From Pseudomonadota bacterium (lineage in GTDB: Bacteria > Pseudomonadota > Alphaproteobacteria > Acetobacterales > Acetobacteraceae): 6,708 bases of DNA. The position numbers and the translations under genes are program-made. This document shows, one piece after another, positions 1 through 5,146 of this stretch. Position 1 is the first letter of the stretch. Each line of letters starts with the position of its first letter. A model generated the notes under the pieces. That model saw only the letters and a program-made list of their open reading frames with translations, did no database searches and was not told the DNA's origin. The stretch is taken from assembly GCA_021805485.1 (NCBI GenBank), contig JAJZFF010000656.1, forward strand, positions 1 to 6,708, given 5' to 3'.

Positions 1-761
1 CGGGTGCTACGGGTGCTACGGGTGCAACCGGTGCGGCAGGTGCGGCGGGCGTCACAAGCTTCCTCAGCCCTGTCACCAATGCGCTCGCCAAGGTTTCGGT
101 CCTGAATACCTCGACGAGCTCGTCCAGCGTCAAGCCGCTGATCAGCGCCAATGTGCTGAGCACGACGCCACAGGCGAATTCCCCGATCCAGGTTGGTGTG
201 CTGTCGAACGGCCAGGTGGTCCAGCTCAAGGCCGGATCGCTCAGCACCTCGACGCTGCCGGTGGTTTCGACGCTTCTGGCGACGTCGAACAAGAGCGTCG
301 GCAGCAATGTCGGCGGCGTGGTCAACACGGTGGCAAACAGCACTGGCAGCGTGCCCGTGCTGGGTGGCACGCTGAAGGGGGCGCTGGTGACGGCGGGCAA
401 CGCGATCGGCGGCACGAGCAATCCGGGCGGGGCGACGCTGACCCAGACGCTCACAAACCTGACCGGCTCGGCCGGCACCATTCTCGACACGGCGACCGGC
501 ACGTTGCCGACAGGGTCGACCGGAACGCTGCCGATCGGAACGCTGCCGACCGGAACAGGCAATCCGCTGGCGCCGGTCACCAGCACGGTATCGACCATCA
601 CGGGCACGCTGTCAGGCGCGGCGGGCGGTTCGAGCCCACTGGCGCCGGTGACCACGACGGTATCGACGGTTACGGGCACGTTGTCCGGCGCGACAGGGGG
701 CAGCACGAGTCCGCTTGCGCCGGTCACCGGCGCATTGTCCACCGTGACAGGGGCGCTGTAA
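1..761 (+). CDS. Collagen-like low-complexity repeat protein, 5'-truncated by the window
   Basis: The reading frame is open from the left edge (first full codon at 3) to TAA at 759-761, giving 252 visible residues, so the real start lies outside the window. It opens with five Gly-X-Y triplets (GATGATGATGAAGAAG), the collagen-like pattern, encoded by 9-base tandem units. A Ser/Thr/Val/Gly/Leu-rich stretch follows, then a TGTLPTG-type run at about 497-560, and finally three copies of a PLAPVT-x-TVST-x-TGTLSG unit. The visible part contains no Glu, Arg, His, Cys, Trp, Tyr or Met, one Asp and only five Lys, which is typical of extracellular, structural or adhesive proteins. Proteins annotated as collagen-like triple-helix repeat proteins in proteobacteria have similar Thr/Val/Leu/Gly-rich tails. 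The signal peptide, if any, is not visible, and no C-terminal anchor or membrane segment is seen. Surface or biofilm-matrix location is an inference. An internal GTG at 153 could be mistaken for a start, but the frame and the repeat pattern continue well upstream of it. Confidence 0.8.
   Translation, partial: GATGATGATGAAGAAGVTSFLSPVTNALAKVSVLNTSTSSSSVKPLISANVLSTTPQANSPIQVGVLSNGQVVQLKAGSLSTSTLPVVSTLLATSNKSVGSNVGGVVNTVANSTGSVPVLGGTLKGALVTAGNAIGGTSNPGGATLTQTLTNLTGSAGTILDTATGTLPTGSTGTLPIGTLPTGTGNPLAPVTSTVSTITGTLSGAAGGSSPLAPVTTTVSTVTGTLSGATGGSTSPLAPVTGALSTVTGAL
3..50 (+). repeat. 9-base tandem repeat coding Gly-Ala-Thr/Ala collagen-like triplets
   Basis: Five consecutive units begin with ggtgc: two identical ggtgctacg units (3-11, 12-20), then three diverged ones (21-29, 30-38, 39-47) and a final Gly codon. 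They encode GAT-GAT-GAT-GAA-GAA-G. Two bases at the left edge (cg) fit the end of another acg codon, so the array probably extends leftward. The unit length is a multiple of three, so slippage would change the protein's length without breaking the frame. Confidence 0.8.
564..758 (+). repeat. Three 24-25-residue C-terminal protein repeats
   Basis: Units start at 564 (72 bases), 636 (75 bases, one extra Thr codon) and 711 (48 bases, shortened, ending at the stop codon). Each starts with PLAPVT and continues with a VST-x-TGTLSG core. Units 1 and 2 differ mainly at third codon positions: seven silent changes against three conservative replacements (Ser/Thr, Ile/Val, Ala/Thr) and one inserted codon. 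The repeat is therefore old and conserved at protein level, not a recent DNA duplication. Confidence 0.85.
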
Positions 762-770
762 CAGGAGTTC

Positions 771-806
771 AGCCAGGGACGGCGGCGCCGGTCGCTGTCC
801 CTGGCT
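771..806 (+). terminator. Strong GC hairpin, probable terminator of the collagen-like gene
   Basis: Starting 9 bases after the stop codon, agccagggac (771-780) is a perfect inverted repeat of gtccctggct (797-806). The inner bases 781-786 and 791-796 continue the stem with four Watson-Crick and two G-U pairs, giving about 16 bp closed by a 4-base loop (gccg, 787-790). The following sequence is ttgtctcgg, so there is no real U tract. It is best read as a high-stability hairpin that ends transcription or protects the 3' end of the mRNA. Confidence 0.7.
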
Positions 807-988
807 TGTCTCGGCGCTGGTCTGAATGTCGCAGAAGAAATATTATGGAACCTTATTGCGTGGCGTAATGCCCGCGATGGCGCGCGGACCAGGATACAAT
901 TTGAAAATCGCGACCCCGCGTTTGTCAGATCGGGCTCACATTTCCGGATCAGGATCGACCCGCGTCAACCCTGTCCGGGACTCCGACC
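807..988 (+). promoter_or_regulatory. Intergenic leader upstream of the GT2/VTT operon
   Basis: These 182 bases carry no convincing gene. The stretch at about 833-860 and the patch at 893-907 are clearly AT-richer than the flanking coding sequence, which fits a promoter region. Candidate -10-like hexamers are tattat (841-846) and tacaat (895-900), but neither has a good -35 element at normal spacing. A quasi-palindrome, attgcg-tgg-cgtaat (855-869), sits between them and could be an operator. The promoter of the downstream operon is inferred from position, and no exact site can be assigned. Confidence 0.35.
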
Positions 989-1765
989 ATGGAACCACCG
1001 CCGTCGCATCTGCTTGCCGTCGTCGTCCCCGTCCGCGACGAGGCGCCGAACATTCCGCCGCTCGTGGCCGAATTCGGCACGGCGCTGGCCGGGATCGATC
1101 ACGAGATCATCTTCGTCGACGACGGCAGCACCGATGACAGCCAAGCGGTGCTCGCGGCACTGGCGAAGGAAAGGCCGGAGATTCGCGTCCTGCGCCACAC
1201 GGGGAGTTTCGGTCAGAGCGCGGCAATACTCACCGGCGTGACCGCCGCGAACGCGGTGTGGATCGCCACGATTGATGGCGACGGGCAGAACGATCCGGCC
1301 GACATTCCGGACATGCTCCAGCGCGCCTGGCAGGAAGAGCGGCCCGATGAGCCGGTGCTGGTGGCGGGGCGCCGCGTCCGGCGCAAGGACAGCGCGATGA
1401 AGCGGATCGCCTCGCGGATCGCCAACGGCGTCAGGGCGCGGGTGCTGCACGACGGCGTGCCCGATAGCGGCTGCGGGCTGAAGCTGTTCCGGCGCTCGGT
1501 CTTTCTCGGACTGCCGCGCTTCGACCACATGCACCGGTTTCTGCCGGCGCTGTTCGCGAGCATCGGCGGGCGGACGGTGCTGCACCCCGTTGCCCACCGC
1601 CCGCGCGTGGCCGGGCGGTCGCATTACGGGACATGGGACCGGTTGCGTGTCGGGATCGTCGACCTCGCGGGCGTGGCCTGGTTGCAGCGGCGGGCCTGCC
1701 GGCCGGTTCTGGGCGCAAGCGCGGCCGATGCCGGGTCGCCGGCCTCGCTGGAGGTGGCTCGGTGA
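989..1765 (+). CDS. Family 2 glycosyltransferase, dolichyl/polyprenyl-phosphate sugar synthase-like
   Basis: A 258-residue GT-A fold enzyme expected to transfer a sugar from a nucleotide donor to polyprenyl phosphate on the inner face of the cytoplasmic membrane. Visible motifs, in order: the N-terminal nucleotide-binding strand VVVPVRDEAPNI (11-22), FVDDGSTDDS (42-51) with the paired Asp 44-45, the metal-binding DGDGQNDP (96-103, the DXD equivalent), DSGCGLKLFRR (159-169), HRFLPAL (182-188) and the HRPR-x-x-GRSHYG loop (203-214) that is typical of DPM1/GtrB-like enzymes. No hydrophobic C-terminal membrane anchor is seen, so the protein is probably peripheral. The ATG at 989 is chosen because it lies ten residues before the first core strand; the ribosome binding site in front of it is weak. 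The stop overlaps the start of the next gene (GTGA), so the two are almost certainly co-translated. The sugar and exact lipid acceptor cannot be read from the sequence. Confidence 0.9.
   Translation: MEPPPSHLLAVVVPVRDEAPNIPPLVAEFGTALAGIDHEIIFVDDGSTDDSQAVLAALAKERPEIRVLRHTGSFGQSAAILTGVTAANAVWIATIDGDGQNDPADIPDMLQRAWQEERPDEPVLVAGRRVRRKDSAMKRIASRIANGVRARVLHDGVPDSGCGLKLFRRSVFLGLPRFDHMHRFLPALFASIGGRTVLHPVAHRPRVAGRSHYGTWDRLRVGIVDLAGVAWLQRRACRPVLGASAADAGSPASLEVAR
1750..1764 (+). promoter_or_regulatory. Ribosome binding site deciding the GTG start of the VTT gene
   Basis: The ggagg at 1750-1754 stands 7 bases before gtg (1762-1764), inside the last codons of the glycosyltransferase. The spacing is ideal, and the gtga overlap (1762-1765) supports translational coupling. 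This places the start 129 bases downstream of the longest possible reading frame. Confidence 0.75.
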
Positions 1766-2394
1766 TCCGCCTCGCCCGGCCGGCGCTGCTGGCGGGAGGG
1801 CTGCTGGGCGCGGCGCTGGTGCTGCACCTGCATCCGTTCGGCGCGCTGTTCGCGCCGCATCCCGGCCACGGCTGGCGTGACGCGCTGGCACTCGGCGCGC
1901 TGGGGGCGCTGGCCTGCGCGGTCGGGATGCCGAGGCAGGTGATCGGCTTTGCGGCGGGCTTCGCCTGGGGCGTGATTCCGGGCACGGCGCTGGCGCTTGC
2001 ATCCCAGCTGGCCGGCTGCGCCGCCGATCTGCTCTGGGCGCGGCTGGTCGGCCGAGCCTTCGTGCGTTCCCGGCTCGGCCATCGGGCGGCCCGGATCGAC
2101 CGCGCTCTCGCGGCGCGCCCGTTCACCGCCACGCTCACGCTGCGCCTGATGCCGCTGGGCAGCAATCTCGCGCTGAACCTGCTCGCCGGCGTCTCCAGCG
2201 TGAAAGTATTTCCGTTCCTTGCCGGATCGGCGCTGGGCTTCGTGCCGCAGACCGTGATCTTCGCCCTGATCGGCGCGGGCGGACGTGTGGGGCGGGATGT
2301 TGAACTTGCCGTGGGTGTCGTGCTGTTCGTGATCTCGATCGTGCTGGCATTCGGGCTGCGCCGCCGGATTGCGCCGGAACTCGCCGGCGTCTGA
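1762..2394 (+). CDS. VTT-domain (TVP38/TMEM64/DedA-like) membrane protein
   Basis: A 210-residue hydrophobic protein of the VTT (SNARE-associated/DedA-like) superfamily. After a membrane segment near residues 5-22 come GFAAGFAWGVIPG (62-74), a Gly-rich helix followed by basic residues (about 75-103), the characteristic RLMPLGSNLALNLLAG (128-143), GFVPQ (159-163) and a last membrane helix around 181-198 ending in a basic tail. The GTG at 1762 is chosen as start: ggagg at 1750-1754 lies 7 bases upstream, and the start overlaps the glycosyltransferase stop by 4 bases. The frame is open further upstream to an ATG at 1633, but that would run inside the glycosyltransferase and add a non-hydrophobic, Arg/Gly-rich stretch. 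DedA relatives have been shown to recycle undecaprenyl phosphate across the membrane. A similar lipid-carrier role beside a polyprenyl-phosphate glycosyltransferase is attractive but inferred. Confidence 0.85.
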   Translation: MIRLARPALLAGGLLGAALVLHLHPFGALFAPHPGHGWRDALALGALGALACAVGMPRQVIGFAAGFAWGVIPGTALALASQLAGCAADLLWARLVGRAFVRSRLGHRAARIDRALAARPFTATLTLRLMPLGSNLALNLLAGVSSVKVFPFLAGSALGFVPQTVIFALIGAGGRVGRDVELAVGVVLFVISIVLAFGLRRRIAPELAGV

Positions 2395-2405
2395 CTTCGG
2401 ATCAG
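2391..2405. terminator. Small UUCG-type hairpin spanning the two convergent stop codons
   Basis: The ctga (2391-2394) pairs with tcag (2402-2405), and an inner c-g pair closes a ttcg tetraloop with one bulged a at 2401. Both stop codons (2392-2394 on +, 2402-2404 on -) fall in the stem. It is short and lacks a T tract on either side, so a terminator role for the two convergent genes is only a suggestion. No better structure is visible in the 7-base gap. Confidence 0.25.
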
Positions 2406-3907
2406 CGGCAGATGGCGCCCGACGAACAGGCGATGCGCGCGGCGGGCGGCGGGCTGATCCGGCGGATGACGATTTCGGTGCCGGCGCGCCGGGGCGGTGA
2501 AAGCGGGCCGAGACTTGCGGCCATCGCCGCAAAGGCGGCGGGCGAGGGTTGCGCCCCCTGCCCCGCCGGCCCGTAGATCGCGAAGACCGGACGTCCCTCG
2601 GCCAGCGCCGCCGCGGCGCGCGCGCGGCGCTGGGTGACGAGCGGCGCGAGGGCGGGATCGTAATGGCCGAGCATGGCCCAAGCCGCACCGTCGCTTGCCA
2701 GGATGACGTCGCCCGCCGTGGCGCGCGCGGCGAGCCGGGCCGCCGCCAGATCCCAGCGGGGCTTGGTTTCGGCATGGTAGTAGGGCGCGAGATTGAACAG
2801 CAGCACGGCGGCGGCGGCCGGCAGCGCCGCCAGCCTCGCAGGTGGCGGCAGGGCTTCGATGCCGAGGCCGGCGAGAACGAAGAAGGGCGGCGCGCTCCAG
2901 AGCAGGTAGCGCGGCAGCATCACCGGGTGGACGAGCGAGACGACGCCGAGGGCGATCGGCAGGCCAAGCCAGACGATCAGCAGCACCAGTGCCTCGGCGC
3001 GGGCGCGCCGGAGGCGCCAGAGACCGAGGATGGCGAGTAGCGCCATTGCGGCGGCGAGCCCGGGCAGGACGGGGGGCAGCAGCCGCATCGTCACCATCGT
3101 CGCGTCGCGCATGAAATAGAGACTGGCGGCGTCGGCCCACAGGAACGATGCGGAAGGCGGCGGAATCCAGGCGAACCCTGCCATCGGACCCTGGGGCGGC
3201 ACCAGCAGCAACAAGGCATAGGCCGGCGCCACCAGCAACAGGAGGGCGGCATTCAGCGCGAACCAGCGGCGGAGAAGCCCGATGCGGTCGCGGCTCCGCG
3301 GCAGGGCGGCGGCGAGTATCGCGAGCGTCGCCGCCGCCAGCCAGGGAAGCGCATCCGGGAGCACCAGCAGCGCGCCCGCGGTGCCGAGACCGAAATTCAG
3401 CCAGGGGCGGCGGCAGGGCGCATCGGGGGCGCGCACGAGGCCGAGCAGACCGTGCAGCGCCAGCAGCAGGGGCGCCATCATCAGCGTGTAGGACCGGGCT
3501 TCCTGGCCGAATGCGACCTGCAGCGGCGCGAAGGCCATCAGCAGGCCGGCAAGCCAGGCGCCGCTCCGTCCGCCGGCCGACCAGGCGATGGCAAAGACCA
3601 GCGCCGCGCAGGCGGCCCCGGCGAGTGCCGGGACAAGGCGCAACGCCGCCACCTGCGCGGCCTTCGGCGCGAGCAGTAGCGCGGCGCGCTCGATCACGAA
3701 AAAGCCCGGCAGATGGTGGTTGCGCAGCGAATCGAGCACGAGGCCGTGCAGCGGCCGTCCGGCGCGGGTGAAGGTGATGACCTCATCCAGCCAGAGCGGC
3801 TTGGCCCCGAGCCCGTGCAGGCGTGCCGCGAGCGACGCCGCGAAAACCAGCCCGATGCCCGCCAGAAGTCCGGCCCGCTCGCTGCGATGATCCGACGCCG
3901 CCCGCAT
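2402..3907 (-). CDS. GT39/ArnT-like integral-membrane glycosyltransferase
   Basis: A 501-residue multi-pass membrane protein of the PMT/ArnT (GT39/GT83, PMT_2) type, which uses polyprenyl-phosphate-linked sugars to glycosylate an acceptor on the periplasmic side. Supporting features: a first membrane helix at about 12-28, then the loop motif LWLDEV (38-43) with the conserved catalytic-type Asp41-Glu42, the NHHLPGF loop (63-69, equivalent to H-x-P-P in relatives), an RLVPAL segment (90-95), and FGQEARSYTLM (133-143), which is highly characteristic of the family. Many hydrophobic helices follow up to about residue 390, and then a soluble periplasmic-type C-terminal part of about 110 residues. 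The ATG at 3905-3907 is the only start with a sensible N-terminus before the first helix, though no good ribosome binding site precedes it. It is convergent with the GT2/VTT operon (7-base gap) and divergent from fliM. The acceptor (lipid A, another glycolipid or protein) cannot be told from sequence. Confidence 0.85.
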   Translation of the reverse strand: MRAASDHRSERAGLLAGIGLVFAASLAARLHGLGAKPLWLDEVITFTRAGRPLHGLVLDSLRNHHLPGFFVIERAALLLAPKAAQVAALRLVPALAGAACAALVFAIAWSAGGRSGAWLAGLLMAFAPLQVAFGQEARSYTLMMAPLLLALHGLLGLVRAPDAPCRRPWLNFGLGTAGALLVLPDALPWLAAATLAILAAALPRSRDRIGLLRRWFALNAALLLLVAPAYALLLLVPPQGPMAGFAWIPPPSASFLWADAASLYFMRDATMVTMRLLPPVLPGLAAAMALLAILGLWRLRRARAEALVLLIVWLGLPIALGVVSLVHPVMLPRYLLWSAPPFFVLAGLGIEALPPPARLAALPAAAAVLLFNLAPYYHAETKPRWDLAAARLAARATAGDVILASDGAAWAMLGHYDPALAPLVTQRRARAAAALAEGRPVFAIYGPAGQGAQPSPAAFAAMAASLGPLSPPRRAGTEIVIRRISPPPAARIACSSGAICR

Positions 3908-4063
3908 CGCGACAGAATGACGCCGGCGTGTAACGGATCGACGACGTTCGGTGTCGGCTGCGTTTCGATTGCGTTCTCAATTCTTTGTTAACCCGGTTGG
4001 GGCATGGTGTCGGCGGATCGAGGAGCGGGCCAGTCGCATGGCCCGGCGGGAGTAGAGGAGCGG
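3908..4063. promoter_or_regulatory. Divergent intergenic region between the GT39-like gene and fliM
   Basis: It holds the control sequences of two divergent genes. An AT-rich patch at about 3960-3992 (with gttaac at 3987-3992) stands out from the GC-rich surroundings and is the most likely promoter area for either direction. I could not fit a convincing -35/-10 pair, a sigma-28 box or a sigma-54 box. No small gene is evident here. If fliM starts at the upstream ATG, 4004-4063 would be coding. Confidence 0.4.
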
Positions 4064-5077
4064 ATGAGCGGGCAGGCTCGAACGAACAGGACCGACAGCG
4101 CGACACAACTCGCGCAGGAAGAGATCGACTCGATTCTCTCGGGCGGGGGCGCTCTTGAGGACGACGCTCTGCAACCGGAGCCGGAAGCGGAGCAGGAAGC
4201 CAGCCGGCTGCTTTATGGCCGGGCGGACAGCTATGAGCGGCTGCCGATGGCGGAAGTCGTCTTCGAGCGGCTGTCGCGAATCCTGGCCGGCTCGCTGCGC
4301 AACCTGTTTCAGGACAATGTGGAAGTCCGGCTGACGCGGCTGGCCTCGCGGCGGTTGGCAGACAGCTTTGCCGAGATCGCGCCGATGGCGCTGCTGGGCG
4401 TGTTCCGCGCGCGGGAGTGGGACAATCTCGGGCTGATCCATGTCGACGCCATGACGGTGAGCAACCTGACCGAGATCCTGCTCGGCGGCCGTCGGGTTGC
4501 CGCCGCGACCGGACAACTGCCCAAGCCGGTGACCTCCATCAGCCGCAACCTGACCGAGCGGCTGATCCGGGTGGTGCTGCACGATCTTAGAAACAGTTTC
4601 GCGCCGATCTGCGACGTGACGTTCGATTTCGAGCGCACCGAGACCGATCCGCGATTCGCGACGATCGGGCGGAATTCGGGCGTGGCGCTGACCGCGCGGC
4701 TCAGCCTGCACTCGGCAGGGCGCAACTGCATGATCGACATCATCCTGCCCTTCGCGACGCTGGAACCGGTGCGCGAACTGCTGCTGCAACAGTTCATGGG
4801 CGAGAAGTTCGGCCGCGACTCCATCTGGGAAAGCCATCTCGCCGAGGAACTCTGGCACACGGATATCGAACTCGAGGCCGTGCTCGACGAACAGACGATG
4901 AAGTTGGGGGCGGTGATGGACCTGCGCGTCGGCGACATCATCCCGATCAATGCGCCGCGCGGCTCGGACGTTACGCTGCGCTGCGGCAGTGTGGATCTGT
5001 TCGCCGGCCGCCTTGGCGTGCGGCACGGCAGGCTGGCCGCCGAAATCCGGGGCTGGATCTCGCGCGAGCGGGAATAG
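4064..5077 (+). CDS. fliM: Flagellar motor switch protein FliM
   Basis: FliM forms the middle of the flagellar C-ring, binding CheY-phosphate, FliG and FliN to set rotation direction. With the ATG at 4064 the product is 337 residues, close to the 334 of E. coli. The N-terminal CheY-P-binding peptide is LAQEEIDSILSGG (16-28). A linker and the CheC-like middle domain follow (about 55-240), containing ILLGGRR (138-144) at the FliG-facing loop and the helix NLTERLIRVVLHDL (162-175). The C-terminal SpoA/FliN-like domain (about 265-330) includes DIELEAVL, LRVGDIIPI (287-295) and CGSVDLFAGRLG (307-318). The first ATG of the frame is at 4004 and would add 20 unremarkable residues. The 4064 start is preferred for gaggag at 4055-4060 and the family length, although the 3-base spacing is short. 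No other flagellar gene lies in the window, so this is an isolated copy or the edge of a scattered flagellar regulon. Confidence 0.93.
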   Translation: MSGQARTNRTDSATQLAQEEIDSILSGGGALEDDALQPEPEAEQEASRLLYGRADSYERLPMAEVVFERLSRILAGSLRNLFQDNVEVRLTRLASRRLADSFAEIAPMALLGVFRAREWDNLGLIHVDAMTVSNLTEILLGGRRVAAATGQLPKPVTSISRNLTERLIRVVLHDLRNSFAPICDVTFDFERTETDPRFATIGRNSGVALTARLSLHSAGRNCMIDIILPFATLEPVRELLLQQFMGEKFGRDSIWESHLAEELWHTDIELEAVLDEQTMKLGAVMDLRVGDIIPINAPRGSDVTLRCGSVDLFAGRLGVRHGRLAAEIRGWISRERE

Positions 5078-5094
5078 CTCCGCCCGGCCTGGCC

Positions 5095-5133
5095 CGGATC
5101 GCGAATTATGCCCTGTTCGAGGTTCGCGATCCG
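5095..5133. terminator. Inverted repeat between convergent fliM and metG, probable two-way terminator
   Basis: The cggatcgcgaa (5095-5105) is a perfect 11-base inverted repeat of ttcgcgatccg (5123-5133), with a 17-base loop that may be shortened by two G-U pairs. It lies 17 bases after the fliM stop and 13 bases after the metG stop, in a 69-base convergent gap. Neither side has a long T run, so it is a weak-tail hairpin rather than a textbook intrinsic terminator. Confidence 0.6.
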
Positions 5134-5146
5134 ATTGCTGCGTGAT

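Noticed and set aside
497..560. LPTG strings resembling sortase LPxTG sites
   Set aside because: They lie in a GTLPTG repeat, are not followed by a membrane helix and basic tail, do not match LPxTG spacing, and the organism appears Gram-negative.
856..900. ttgcgt and tacaat as a -35/-10 promoter pair
   Set aside because: They are separated by 33 bases, about twice the workable spacing.
826..1137. Small plus-strand frame of 103 codons bridging the leader and the start of the GT2 gene
   Set aside because: Its second half is an Arg-rich off-frame reading of the GT2 gene, there is no clear ribosome binding site, and nothing is recognised in it.
965..2002. Minus-strand open frame of 345 codons opposite the GT2 and VTT genes
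   Set aside because: Composition is Arg/Pro/Ala/His-rich without motifs, and the opposite strand carries a glycosyltransferase with all its signatures.
1431..3140. Long minus-strand open frame of 569 codons across the GT2, VTT and GT39-like genes
   Set aside because: It is an Arg/Ala/Pro-rich shadow frame typical of GC-rich DNA and crosses three well-supported genes in other frames; no domain is recognisable.
3956..3972. GG...GC pair resembling a sigma-54 promoter before fliM
   Set aside because: The gap between GG and GC is 13 bases instead of the required 10, so it does not fit the -24/-12 pattern.
3977..5026. Minus-strand open frame of 349 codons opposite fliM
   Set aside because: It mirrors the codon bias of fliM on the other strand and shows no motif; fliM itself is unambiguous.
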